The notes: generated by a model not told the origin, from the sequence alone. Shown: positions 18,965 through 29,134, numbered from the stretch's first letter. The stretch is DNA of 44,187 bases from Oerskovia flava (GCF_026163685.1 NZ_JAOXSR010000015.1:1-44187); one strand, 5' to 3'. Numbers and translations are program-made.

Positions 18965-20257
18965 ATGACGAACATCGCGACAAGCACCACCCCGCCCACG
19001 GACACAGCCGCGGGCCTCGCCACCGACCACTCGCGCGCGACCGCGGACGGTACCCACACCCACGGGACCGGCGGCACGCCGCAGGGGTCGCGCGCCGAGC
19101 GGGTGACGTCCTTCGACGGCGGCGTGATCGGAGTCCCCGACGGTCGTGAGGAGGAGTGGCGGTTCTCGCCGGTCTCCCGCCTCGCGCCGCTGTTCGACAC
19201 CCGGCTGGCGGGGCACGGCGTGCTCACGACGGTCGTCGAGGCGCCCGAGGTCACGGTCGAGATCGTGCCCCGGGACGACGAGCGCCTCGGTCGGGCCGGT
19301 GTGCCCGGCGACCGCGCCGCCGTCGCCGCCTGGAACTCCTTCGCCGAGGCCACGGTCGTCTCGGTCCCCGCCGACGCCGTCGCCTCCGACATCACGTCGA
19401 TCCGCGTCGAGGGAGTCTCCGAGGACCCGACCGCGAGCCACCTGCTCGTGCACGCCGGACGCCACAGCGAGGCCGTGGTGGTCCTCGACCACCTCGGCAC
19501 CGCGAACCTCACCGAGACGGTCGAGATCGTCGTCGAGGACGGCGCCCACCTCACGCTCGTGTCCGTGCAGGACTGGTCCGCCGGTGCGGTCCACGCCTCC
19601 TCGCACCGGGCGCGCCTGGGCCGGGACGCGAAGCTCAAGCACGTCGTCGTGACCTTCGGCGGCGACGTCGTGCGCCTCACCCCGGACGCGGAGTTCACCG
19701 CCGAGGGCGGTGAGGTCGAGATGGTGGGCCTGTACTTCGCGGACGCCGGTCAGCACCAGGAGCACCGCCTGTTCGTGGACCACGCCGTGCCGCGCTGCAC
19801 CTCCCGGGTGACCTACAAGGGCGCGCTGCAGGGCGAGGGCGCGCACGTCGTGTGGGTCGGCGACGTCCTCATCCGTGCCGCTGCCGAGGGCACGGACACC
19901 TACGAGCTCAACCGGAACCTCGTCCTCACCGACGGTGCGCGCGCGGACTCCGTGCCGAACCTCGAGATCGAGACCGGTGAGATCGAGGGTGCCGGGCACG
20001 CGTCGGCGACCGGTCGCTTCGACGACGAGCAGCTCTTCTACCTCCAGGCACGAGGCATCCCGGAGACCGAGGCGCGCCGCCTGGTCGTGCGCGGCTTCTT
20101 CGCCGAGCTCATCCACGAGATCGGCGTCGCGTCGGTCGAGGAGCGTCTGCTGGCCTCGATCGAGGCCGAGCTGGCCAAGTCGATGAGCGTCATCGAGGGC
20201 ACGGACGGTTCCGCCGGTGCCGCCGAGCAGGTGGCGGGCGCAGAAGGCGCGGCATGA
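18965..20257 (+). CDS. sufD: SufD, Fe-S assembly scaffold partner
   Basis: Partner of SufB and SufC. The 430-residue protein has the SufB/D beta-helix core (about 150-360: GAHLTLVSVQDWSAGAVHAS, HRLFVDHAVPRCTSRVTYKG) and the C-terminal SufD signature DDEQLFYLQARGIPETEARRLV with FFAELI. The N-terminal ~45 residues are Thr/Ala/His-rich and look like an extension. It starts with no gap after sufB (TAAATG), and its stop overlaps the Rieske gene start (ATGA). Confidence 0.96.
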   Translation: MTNIATSTTPPTDTAAGLATDHSRATADGTHTHGTGGTPQGSRAERVTSFDGGVIGVPDGREEEWRFSPVSRLAPLFDTRLAGHGVLTTVVEAPEVTVEIVPRDDERLGRAGVPGDRAAVAAWNSFAEATVVSVPADAVASDITSIRVEGVSEDPTASHLLVHAGRHSEAVVVLDHLGTANLTETVEIVVEDGAHLTLVSVQDWSAGAVHASSHRARLGRDAKLKHVVVTFGGDVVRLTPDAEFTAEGGEVEMVGLYFADAGQHQEHRLFVDHAVPRCTSRVTYKGALQGEGAHVVWVGDVLIRAAAEGTDTYELNRNLVLTDGARADSVPNLEIETGEIEGAGHASATGRFDDEQLFYLQARGIPETEARRLVVRGFFAELIHEIGVASVEERLLASIEAELAKSMSVIEGTDGSAGAAEQVAGAEGAA

Positions 20258-20607
20258 CCGCACAGCTGGCCTGCACCACCGCGGACGTCGGCCCCGAGGA
20301 AGCCCTGCGGGTCGAGCTGGAGGGGACGTCCGGGCCGGTCGAGGTCGCCGTCGTCCGCGACGGCGACGGCGGCTGGCACGCCATCTCCGACATCTGCTCC
20401 CACGGCGCGGTCTCGTTGTCCGACGGCGAGGTCGAGGGCTGCTTCATCGAGTGCTGGCTGCACGGCTCGCAGTTCGACCTGCGCACCGGTATGCCGACCG
20501 CGCTGCCCGCCATGCGACCGGTCCCGGTCTACCCCGTGACCATCGACGGCGAGCGTGTGCTCGTCGACCTCGACGGCCGGCTCGACGGCTCTGCCGACGG
20601 CTCCTGA
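20254..20607 (+). CDS. Rieske-type [2Fe-2S] ferredoxin in the suf operon
   Basis: A 117-residue soluble protein with Rieske cluster ligands C-x-H (DICSHGAVSLSDGEVEG) and C-x2-H (CWLHGSQFDLRTG), the hallmark of NirD/BphF-type ferredoxins. The ATG overlaps the sufD stop. From memory Streptomyces suf operons also have this gene between sufD and sufC, while M. tuberculosis lacks it. A role as electron donor during cluster assembly, or as a cluster client, is inference. Confidence 0.92.
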   Translation: MTAQLACTTADVGPEEALRVELEGTSGPVEVAVVRDGDGGWHAISDICSHGAVSLSDGEVEGCFIECWLHGSQFDLRTGMPTALPAMRPVPVYPVTIDGERVLVDLDGRLDGSADGS

Positions 20608-20679
20608 TCCTGCTCCTGCCTCACGGCACCCGCTCCCTGCGAGCGCACGACACTTCCCAGAACTTGGAGAACACCACTG

Positions 20680-22775
<2,096 letters not shown>

Positions 22776-22785
22776 GGAGAGACAG

Positions 22786-23409
22786 ATGAGCTCGATCGAG
22801 CAGATGTATCAGCAGGTGATCCTCGACCACGCCAGGGCGCCGCACGGACGCGGGCTGGTCGAGGTGGACGGGAGCACCCTCAGCGGGGAGTCCCACCAGG
22901 TCAACCCCACGTGCGGGGACGAGGTGACGCTCCGGGTCGAGATCGACCGGCCGGGTGAGGGTGGCGCCGACGGCGCTGCCGGTGGGGCGACGATCCGTCG
23001 CCTCAGCTGGGACGGACAGGGGTGCAGCATCTCCCAGGCGTCGCTGTCCGTGCTGAGCGACCTCGTGACCGGGACCGGCGTCGAGGAGTCCGAGCACCTC
23101 GGAGGTCTCTTCCGCGACCTCATGGGCTCGCGTGGCAAGGGCCTCGACGAGGACGCGGAGGACCTGCTCGGCGACGCGACCGCCTTCACCGGCGTCTCGC
23201 AGTACCCGGCGCGCATCAAGTGCGCGCTGCTCGGCTGGGCCGCGCTGCGCGACGCGCTGGCGGTCTCCGGCGCGCGTACCGTCGTGACCGGCACCTCTAC
23301 CGGCACCGCTTCTGGCACCATCACCGACCTTCCCGCCGGCACGTCTGCCGGCACCGACCAGCAGACGCCGACCCTCGTGCCGACGTCCGACGTCCAGGAG
23401 AACTCATGA
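22786..23409 (+). CDS. sufU: SufU, sulfur transfer protein
   Basis: Zn-dependent sulfurtransferase that accepts persulfide sulfur from SufS. Three conserved cysteine sites are seen: NPTCGDEV, GQGCSISQAS and ARIKCALLGW, with the Asp of the first site supplying the fourth zinc ligand. The 207 residues exceed the usual ~150: a Gly/Ala insert sits near residue 60, and a Thr/Gly/Ser/Ala-rich tail of about 40 residues follows the fold. ATG 22786 is chosen over one 39 bases upstream because GAGGAGAG lies 7 bases before it. The stop overlaps the sufT ATG. Confidence 0.94.
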   Translation: MSSIEQMYQQVILDHARAPHGRGLVEVDGSTLSGESHQVNPTCGDEVTLRVEIDRPGEGGADGAAGGATIRRLSWDGQGCSISQASLSVLSDLVTGTGVEESEHLGGLFRDLMGSRGKGLDEDAEDLLGDATAFTGVSQYPARIKCALLGWAALRDALAVSGARTVVTGTSTGTASGTITDLPAGTSAGTDQQTPTLVPTSDVQENS

Positions 23410-23744
23410 GCACCGAGACACCGACCAGTCCGTCCCCGCCGAGCGCCGCCGACGTCGAGGAGGCCATGCGCGACGTCATCGACCCCGAGCTGGGCATCAA
23501 CGTCGTGGACCTCGGCCTGGTCTACGGGATCCAGGTCGACCAGAACAACCACGCGGTCGTCGACATGACCCTCACGTCGGCGGCGTGCCCGCTGACGGAC
23601 GTGATCGAGGACCAGACGTCCCAGGCCCTCGACGGCCTCGTCGACGGTTTCCGGGTCAACTGGGTGTGGATGCCGCCGTGGGGCCCGGAGAAGATCACCC
23701 AGGACGGCAAGGAGCAGCTGCGCGCCCTGGGCTTCAACGTCTGA
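23406..23744 (+). CDS. sufT: SufT, MIP18/DUF59-family Fe-S maturation factor
   Basis: A 112-residue protein with the DUF59 signature DVIDPELGINVVDLGLVYGI and the reactive cysteine segment LTSAACPLTDVI. The C-terminal WVWMPPWGPEKITQDGKEQL matches the SufT branch. It acts in cluster transfer or maturation rather than core assembly (family knowledge). It is the last gene of the operon and ends 13 bases before the hairpin at 23758. Confidence 0.95.
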   Translation: MSTETPTSPSPPSAADVEEAMRDVIDPELGINVVDLGLVYGIQVDQNNHAVVDMTLTSAACPLTDVIEDQTSQALDGLVDGFRVNWVWMPPWGPEKITQDGKEQLRALGFNV

Positions 23745-23757
23745 CCTCCTGTTCCGC

Positions 23758-23815
23758 TGTGGGCGGGATGGTGGTGTGAATCCGTGGCCGGATTCACACC
23801 ACCATCCCGCCCGCA
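23758..23815. terminator. Bidirectional terminator hairpin after sufT (H1)
   Basis: A perfect 24-bp stem (23761-23784 with 23789-23812) has loop TGGC and three more pairs at the base, including one U-G. No T tract follows on either strand. It lies between convergent sufT and the DUF559 gene, and contains the DUF559 stop codon (23794-23796). Its arm is 21/24 identical to the hairpin at 24792. Confidence 0.9.
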
Positions 23816-24756
23816 CGCGTCTGGTGGAGTGCCCGGCGAACGCGGGCGAGGAACGGCGCCGGGTCGCGCACGATGTCGTCCGCGACCACGACGACCACCG
23901 TCCAGCCGAGCTCCTCGAGCCGGCGGCGGCGCCGGACGTCGTCCCGCCACTGCTGCTGGTCGGTGCGATGGTGGTCACCGTCGTACTCGATGGCGATCCG
24001 CAGGTCGCGGTAGAGGAGGTCGACCCGCTTGACGTAGCGCCCGTCCGGGTCGAGGACGACCCCGTTGACCTCCGGGCACGGCAGGCCGGCGCCGACGAGC
24101 GCGAGCCGTGCTCGGGTCTCCATGGTCGAGTCCGTCCCCGGTCGTAGCTGCCCGAGGACCGACCGGACCTGGACGATGCCCTTGACCTTGACCGTCCGCC
24201 GGGAAAGGTCCGCGAGCTCGGCGGGCGTCGTCAGCGGGCGTCGACGCTGCATCATCGCGTCCCCGAGCACCACGACGTCGTCCGGCGAACGGAGCCCGAC
24301 CGCGACGTGCACGAACGTCTGGGCGGGCGACGTGACGGTGAGCCCGTCGGTCTCGACGACGTCGAGGAAGCGTTGCCGGGACCGGTGCGCCACGACCCCG
24401 GTGCGCTCCGGGCGGTCGCTCGCGGTGCGGGTCACGACGTGCAGGCGGTCGTCGTCCTCGAGCCGCCAGGGCACCTCGACCCCCAGGAGCCGGAGCGCGG
24501 TGGTGCGGGAGAAGACGACGCTCTCGTCGAGGACGGTCGCGAGGGCCCGGCACCGCGCGGGCAGGTCGGCGGTCGTCGTCGCCAGGGTCCGCACGCCGGT
24601 GAACGGCGCGGCGAACGTCCGGGTCCGCAGGTGGTGCCTGCTCACCCCGGCGCTCAGTGCGTGCGCGGTGGTGAACGGACCGGGAGGGAGACGGTGGTCG
24701 GGCGGGGGAGCGGGGCGTGCCATCCGGCCAGGGTGCCGAACCTCCGAGGCGACCAC
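23794..24756 (-). CDS. DUF559 (Vsr-like) protein with AbiEi-like N-terminus
   Basis: A 320-residue protein of unknown function. The N-terminal part (FTTAHALSAGVSRHHLRTRT) resembles the winged-helix start of AbiEi-type proteins; the C-terminal ~110 residues are DUF559-like, with a PD-(D/E)XK-style pattern (E in STMETR, D in KRVDLLYRDL, E in RIAIEYDGDHH). Such proteins are frequent in actinobacteria without a proven role; nuclease activity is inference. GTG 24756 is supported by GGAGGGA just upstream; ATG 24723 is an alternative without a ribosome site. The stop lies inside hairpin H1, so the gene fills the space between two related hairpins. Confidence 0.8.
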   Translation of the reverse strand: MVASEVRHPGRMARPAPPPDHRLPPGPFTTAHALSAGVSRHHLRTRTFAAPFTGVRTLATTTADLPARCRALATVLDESVVFSRTTALRLLGVEVPWRLEDDDRLHVVTRTASDRPERTGVVAHRSRQRFLDVVETDGLTVTSPAQTFVHVAVGLRSPDDVVVLGDAMMQRRRPLTTPAELADLSRRTVKVKGIVQVRSVLGQLRPGTDSTMETRARLALVGAGLPCPEVNGVVLDPDGRYVKRVDLLYRDLRIAIEYDGDHHRTDQQQWRDDVRRRRRLEELGWTVVVVVADDIVRDPAPFLARVRRALHQTRAGGMVV

Positions 24757-24791
24757 GTGCTCCCTCCACACCCTCACCCCCTGTGGACGGC

Positions 24792-24849
24792 TGTGGGCGG
24801 GACGGTGGCGGGAATCGGAAGCCGGATTCCCGCCACCGTCCCGCCCACA
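24792..24849. terminator. Hairpin after the metallopeptidase gene (H2)
   Basis: A 25-bp perfect stem (24792-24816 with 24825-24849) can extend by shifted pairing to a loop of AAG. It ends 13 bases downstream of the metallopeptidase stop on the minus strand and precedes the DUF559 gene. No T tract. Compared with H1, three base changes in one arm are matched by complementary changes in the other. Confidence 0.88.
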
Positions 24850-24862
24850 CGCGAGAGCCGGG

Positions 24863-25753
24863 TCAGAGGGTCGTGGCCTCGAAGGCGTTGCAGTCGTCGA
24901 AGGTGCCGCCGTCATAGCCGGTCATGAACCAGCGCTGGCGCTGCTCGCTCGAGCCGTGGGTCCACATCTCCGGGCTGACCGTGCCGGTCGCCTGCTTCTG
25001 GATGCGGTCGTCCCCGACGGCGGCCGCGGCCGAGAGCGCGTCGCGCAGCTCGTCGGGGGTGATGGGCTCGAGGAAAGGCTCCCCGGTCTGCGGGTCGATC
25101 GTGGTCGCCGCGTTCCCCGCCCACATCCCTGCCAGGCAGTCGGCCATCAGCTCGATGCGCACCGAGTCCGACTCCGGCCCCGACCCGGAGCGGTCGGCCT
25201 GCGCCATCACGCCGGTGATCTGCTCGATGTGGTGCCCGAACTCGTGCGCGATGACGTACTCCTCGGCGAGCGGCCCGCCCGTCGACCCGAACCGGTCGCG
25301 CAGCTCGTCGAAGAACGACAGGTCGACGTACACCGACTGGTCGGGCGGGCAGTAGAAGGGACCGGTCGCGCTGCTCGCGGAACCGCACGCCGTGGCGACC
25401 GCGGCCGTGAAGCTCACCACACCCGGCTCGGTGTACTCGACGCCGGTCTGCGCGGGCAGCGTGTCCCTCCAGTACTCGTCGAGCGTGATCGCCGTCGCGA
25501 CCAGGCGGCACTCGCGCGTGGTGTTGGCCTCGGCTCCTGTGCAGTCCTCGAGGACGTCCTGCCCGGTGTCCTGGCTCGCGGCCTGGTCAGAGCCCAGGAA
25601 CGGGGTGATGTCGATGCCCTGGCTGCTCGCGAAGACGGCGAGCAGCGCGACCAGCACGGCGCCGATCCCGCCGCCGGCGATGGCCGTCGTGCGTCCGCGC
25701 CCACCCTTGCGGACGCGGCTCCCGTCGAAGGAGCTGCCCTCGTTGAACGTCAC
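24863..25753 (-). CDS. YpfJ-family neutral zinc metallopeptidase
   Basis: A 296-residue membrane-anchored protein. One membrane helix (about residues 25-45) follows a short Gly/Arg-rich cytosolic start, then an extracytoplasmic domain with the zinc motif HEFGH at 170-174 and a third-ligand candidate Glu201 in RIELMADCLAG. Four cysteines may form disulfides (EDC, REC, TACG, FYCPP). The C-terminal MTGYDGGTFDDCNAF is typical of the family. Activity is not well studied in this family. GTG start is fixed by a leaderless -10. Confidence 0.9.
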   Translation of the reverse strand: MTFNEGSSFDGSRVRKGGRGRTTAIAGGGIGAVLVALLAVFASSQGIDITPFLGSDQAASQDTGQDVLEDCTGAEANTTRECRLVATAITLDEYWRDTLPAQTGVEYTEPGVVSFTAAVATACGSASSATGPFYCPPDQSVYVDLSFFDELRDRFGSTGGPLAEEYVIAHEFGHHIEQITGVMAQADRSGSGPESDSVRIELMADCLAGMWAGNAATTIDPQTGEPFLEPITPDELRDALSAAAAVGDDRIQKQATGTVSPEMWTHGSSEQRQRWFMTGYDGGTFDDCNAFEATTL

Positions 25754-25759
25754 GCGCTC

Positions 25760-25765
25760 ACCGTA
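25760..25765 (-). promoter_or_regulatory. -10 element of the metallopeptidase gene, leaderless promoter
   Basis: TACGGT on the minus strand, then 6 bases (GAGCGC), then the GTG start. Confidence 0.65.
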
Positions 25766-25800
25766 CCGCCCGCGGGCTATGGCGCACCGGCGCTGCCGCC

Positions 25801-25806
25801 TAGTAT
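25801..25806 (+). promoter_or_regulatory. Candidate -10 (TAGTAT) of the ABC-F gene
   Basis: TAGTAT lies 48 bases before the GTG at 25855, predicting a start near 25813 and a ~42-nt leader that carries GAAGGA at 25843-25848 as ribosome site. The promoter faces away from the metallopeptidase promoter 36 bp to the left. Confidence 0.55.
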
Positions 25807-25854
25807 GGATGGCGTTTGTGCCTTGCCCCCCGCACCTCGTTCGAAGGACCCTCT

Positions 25855-27453
25855 GTGATCACTGCCCAAGCCGTCGAGCTGCGTGTCGGCGCCCGTGTCC
25901 TGCTGCACGAGGCGACGTTCCGCATCGCGGCTGGTGACCGCATCGGCCTGGTCGGGCGGAACGGAGCCGGCAAGACGACGCTGACCAAGACGCTCGCGGG
26001 GGAGGGCCAGCCCGCCGCCGGGAAGATCGTGCGCGGCGGGGACATCGGCTACCTACCGCAGGACCCGCGCACCGGGGACCTCGAGGTCATCGCGATGGAC
26101 CGGGTGCTCTCCGCGCGCGGGCTCGACGCGATCATCCGCAAGATGCGGGATGCCGAGGGGGAGATGGCCAGCGCGGACGAGGCCACCCACCTCGACGCCA
26201 TGGAACGCTACCCGCGGCTGGAGGAGCGCTTCACGGCGGCCGGCGGTTATGCGGCGGAGAGCGAGGCGCAGCGCATCACCTCGAACCTCGGTCTCGACGA
26301 CCGGATCCTCGCGCAGCCGCTCGGTACGCTCTCCGGCGGGCAGCGCCGACGCATCGAGCTCGCGCGGATCCTCTTCTCGGGGGTGGAGACGCTCCTGCTC
26401 GACGAGCCGACGAACCACCTCGACGCCGACTCGATCATCTGGCTGCGGGAGTACCTCAGGTCCTACAGCGGCGGGTTCGTGGTCATCAGCCACGACAACG
26501 ACCTGCTGCGCGCGACGGTGAACAAGGTCTTCCACCTGGACGCCAACCGCGGCGAGCTCGACCAGTACAACCTCGGCTGGGACGCCTACCTCGAGCAGCG
26601 CGAGACCGACGAGCGCCGTCGACGCCGCGAGCGGCAGAACGCCGAGAAGAAGGCGAGCACACTGCTGGCCCAGGCGGAGAAGATGCGCGCGAAGGCCACG
26701 AAGGCGGTCGCCGCGCAGAACATGATCCGCCGCGCGGAGCGCATGCTCGGTGGTCTCGAGGGCGAGCGCGTCAGCGATCGCGTCGCCAAGCTGCGCTTCC
26801 CCACCCCGGCGCCCTGCGGGCGGACCCCGCTCACGGCGTCGGGCCTGTCGAAGGCGTACGGCTCGCAGGAGGTGTTCACCGGTGTCGACCTGGCGATCGA
26901 CCGCGGCAGCCGCGTGGTGATCCTCGGCCTCAACGGTGCCGGGAAGACGACGCTGCTGCGGATCCTCGGCGGCGTCGAGGACCCCGACACGGGGGAGGTC
27001 CACGCGGGGCACGGCCTGAAGATCGGTTACTACGCGCAGGAGCACGAGACGCTCGACATGAGCGCCACGGTCGTCGAGAACCTGCGCCACGCCGCGCCGG
27101 ACCTCACCGACACGCAGGTCCGGTCCGTCCTCGGGTCGTTCCTGTTCTCGGGCGACGACGCGGAGAAGCCCGTGCACGTCCTGTCGGGCGGGGAGAAGAC
27201 GCGTCTCGCGCTCGCGACGCTCGTCGTCTCGGCGGCGAACGTGCTGCTCCTCGACGAACCGACGAACAACCTGGACCCGGCGTCCCGCGCGGAGATCCTC
27301 GGCGCGCTGAAGACGTACGAGGGTGCCGTCGTGATGGTCACGCACGACGACGGCGCGGTCGAGGCGCTCGAGCCGGAGCGGGTCCTGCTGCTGCCGGACG
27401 GCGACGAGGACATGTGGAACGACAGCTACGCGGAGCTCGTCTCGCTCGCTTAG
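25855..27453 (+). CDS. ABC-F family ATPase
   Basis: Soluble protein with two ABC domains and no membrane segments, expected to act on the ribosome. In 532 residues: Walker A GRNGAGKTT, signature LSGGQRRRIELARI and Walker B LLLDEPTNHLD in domain 1; a charged linker (about 240-305, rich in Arg/Glu/Lys); GLNGAGKTT, LSGGEKTRLALA and LLLDEPTNNLD in domain 2. Both catalytic Glu are present. By position and sequence style it corresponds to Rv1473, annotated there as a macrolide-type ATPase. It may give antibiotic protection or be a housekeeping factor; the sequence alone does not settle this. Confidence 0.95.
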   Translation: MITAQAVELRVGARVLLHEATFRIAAGDRIGLVGRNGAGKTTLTKTLAGEGQPAAGKIVRGGDIGYLPQDPRTGDLEVIAMDRVLSARGLDAIIRKMRDAEGEMASADEATHLDAMERYPRLEERFTAAGGYAAESEAQRITSNLGLDDRILAQPLGTLSGGQRRRIELARILFSGVETLLLDEPTNHLDADSIIWLREYLRSYSGGFVVISHDNDLLRATVNKVFHLDANRGELDQYNLGWDAYLEQRETDERRRRRERQNAEKKASTLLAQAEKMRAKATKAVAAQNMIRRAERMLGGLEGERVSDRVAKLRFPTPAPCGRTPLTASGLSKAYGSQEVFTGVDLAIDRGSRVVILGLNGAGKTTLLRILGGVEDPDTGEVHAGHGLKIGYYAQEHETLDMSATVVENLRHAAPDLTDTQVRSVLGSFLFSGDDAEKPVHVLSGGEKTRLALATLVVSAANVLLLDEPTNNLDPASRAEILGALKTYEGAVVMVTHDDGAVEALEPERVLLLPDGDEDMWNDSYAELVSLA

Positions 27454-27474
27454 CAGGAGGGCGGCCGTCGGCGC

Positions 27475-28455
27475 TCAGCGGAGCTGGGCGTCGATGAGCG
27501 CGTCCTCCTCCTCCTCGGCGCTCGGCCGCCGGGTGCGGGTGTCCCGTCGCGGGCGGTTGCCGCCCGCGCCCGTCGGCCCGGCGCTCTCGTCCGAGGCGGC
27601 AGCCTGAGCGGCGAGGAGGTCGCCGACCGACACGGGGCCGTGCTCGTCGCCCTGGGCGTCGCGCCGGTCCCGCCGGACCAGCAGGAGGAACCCGAGGACC
27701 GCGCCGGCCGCGAAGACCCCCCACTGGAACGCGTACGACAGGTGCGAGCCGGGGTCGGTGTCGGGCGGCGGCAGCGTCCGCAGGGCCGTCGCGGGGGCCG
27801 GGTCCTCCGACCGCAGCGCGCCGTACGCGCCCACCGTGGCGCCGGTGGCCCACGCCGCGTCCTCGACGCCGGCCGCGGCGAGCACCTGCGCCGTCGAGAT
27901 CGCCTGCACCTGCCCGGGCGGCGCGTCCCTGTCCGACGGCGGTTCGTCGGCCCGCAGCGTCATGGTCACCTCGACGACGCCCTCGGGTGGTGCGGGGACG
28001 ACGTCGGGCGAGCTGGCGTCGGTCCCCAGGGGCACGAAGCCCCGGTTGACGACGACCACCAGGCCCGGGCTGCCGGGCTCGTCGACGACCAGGGGGACGA
28101 GCACGTGGAAGCCGGCCTGCGACCCGACGGGCCGGTTGCGCAGCAGCACGGTCGCGTCCGGCTCGTAGCGGCCGTCCACCGTGACGGGACGCCAGACGTC
28201 GTCGGGGTCGAGCACCGCACCCGGGCCGGGCAGGACGTCGGTGAGCGGGACGGCGTCGGCCGTGTAGTTCGCCTCGATCGCGGCGATCTGCTCCTCACGC
28301 TCGACGTACCGGTTCCACTGCCAGCGCCCGGCGACCAGGCAGAGCGCGACGAGGACCAGCACGCCCACGGCGAGGGTCACCCACTCGCGGCGCGTGCGTG
28401 GCTCGCGCCGGACGTCGTGCGCGGGCGCGGGCGCCGGGCGGATCGCGGTCGTCAT
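27475..28455 (-). CDS. SURF1-family cytochrome oxidase assembly protein
   Basis: A 326-residue membrane protein likely to aid heme a insertion into cytochrome c oxidase. Two membrane helices (about 27-43 and 245-262) flank a large extracytoplasmic domain with the SURF1 pattern (AGRWQWNRY near the first helix; LRNRPVGSQAGFHVLVPLV; VNRGFVPLG; HLSYAFQWGVFA leading into helix 2). The C-terminal ~60 residues are a charged cytosolic tail. The ATG overlaps the stop of the small upstream gene (ATGA), so it belongs to a three-gene operon reading from 29122. Confidence 0.92.
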   Translation of the reverse strand: MTTAIRPAPAPAHDVRREPRTRREWVTLAVGVLVLVALCLVAGRWQWNRYVEREEQIAAIEANYTADAVPLTDVLPGPGAVLDPDDVWRPVTVDGRYEPDATVLLRNRPVGSQAGFHVLVPLVVDEPGSPGLVVVVNRGFVPLGTDASSPDVVPAPPEGVVEVTMTLRADEPPSDRDAPPGQVQAISTAQVLAAAGVEDAAWATGATVGAYGALRSEDPAPATALRTLPPPDTDPGSHLSYAFQWGVFAAGAVLGFLLLVRRDRRDAQGDEHGPVSVGDLLAAQAAASDESAGPTGAGGNRPRRDTRTRRPSAEEEEDALIDAQLR

Positions 28456-28697
28456 GGGCGAGGTGCGCGCTCGAGCTCGTCCACGGAGACGGTCCGCCGC
28501 AGGAAGCTCCGCGCACCGAGGAACGTCTCCAGGTGCTCGCGGTGCTCGTCGCACGCGAGCCAGACCTTGCGCCGCTCGGGCGTGTGGATCTTCGGGTTGT
28601 TCCACAGCAGGCCCCAGGTGGCCTGCGCCCGGCATCCCTTGGCGCTGCACACCAGGTCGTCGCCGACGGGGTCGGCGGTGCCGAGGAGGTCGATCAT
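28452..28697 (-). CDS. Small conserved Cys/His protein, unknown function
   Basis: An 81-residue protein with CSAKGC near residue 17, and later ACDEHREHLETFLGARSF. The C-x4-C plus C-x2-H arrangement suggests a small zinc-binding fold, though no metal site is proven. The segment LLWNNPKIHTPERRKVWLAC is very conserved-looking and I recall near-identical short proteins in many actinobacteria, often with uninformative names. It overlaps both neighbours by ATGA, between DUF3099 and SURF1. Confidence 0.85.
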   Translation of the reverse strand: MIDLLGTADPVGDDLVCSAKGCRAQATWGLLWNNPKIHTPERRKVWLACDEHREHLETFLGARSFLRRTVSVDELERAPRP

Positions 28698-29122
28698 CGC
28701 TCGTCCTTCGGGTCGTCGGGCGTCGGGGTCGCCGGGGGTGGTGTCGTGGGAGCCGCCACGGGCGGGAGCGTCGACGGCGCGGCAGGGAGCTCGCGGTACT
28801 CCATGGCGGACACGTCGTACGTCTGCTGGTCGCGACCCGCGTTGGCGAGCAGGACCGCGACGTAGGGCAGCACGACGGCGGCGGCGATGAGGATCCAGGT
28901 GAGCCAGCCGCCGCCCGCGACGACGGCGAGCAGGAAGCACACCAGCCGCAGGCCCATCTGCCACAGGTAGCGGCGGGTGCGGCGGCTCTGCTCCTCCGTG
29001 AGCGGTGTCTGCGCGCCCGTGATGCTCGGTACGTCCTCGGCGCGTTCGCGTCGCGCCCGTCGGTCCCCGCCCCGGCGTCCGGGGCGCGAGGTCCCGGGCG
29101 GCGGGGCGGCGCGGTTGCTCAC
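28694..29122 (-). CDS. DUF3099-family membrane protein
   Basis: A 142-residue protein: an Arg-rich cytosolic start, then ITGAQTPLTEEQSRRTRRYL, the DUF3099 opening, two membrane helices (about 57-75 and 77-92), and a Pro-rich cytosolic tail. Function unknown. GTG start is fixed by a -10 element 6 bases upstream. It is the first gene of the operon with the small Cys/His protein and SURF1, so a link to respiratory assembly is possible but unproven. Confidence 0.88.
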   Translation of the reverse strand: MSNRAAPPPGTSRPGRRGGDRRARRERAEDVPSITGAQTPLTEEQSRRTRRYLWQMGLRLVCFLLAVVAGGGWLTWILIAAAVVLPYVAVLLANAGRDQQTYDVSAMEYRELPAAPSTLPPVAAPTTPPPATPTPDDPKDER

Positions 29123-29128
29123 TCGCCC

Positions 29129-29134
29129 AGTCTA
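29129..29134 (-). promoter_or_regulatory. -10 element of the DUF3099-SURF1 operon, leaderless promoter
   Basis: TAGACT on the minus strand, then 6 bases (GGGCGA), then the GTG start. Confidence 0.65.

Noticed and set aside
17138-20263. Long minus-strand open frame opposite sufR-sufB-sufD
   Set aside because: Composition is the shadow type (Val/Leu/Asp/Arg/His-rich, no motifs), while the plus strand encodes clear Suf proteins.
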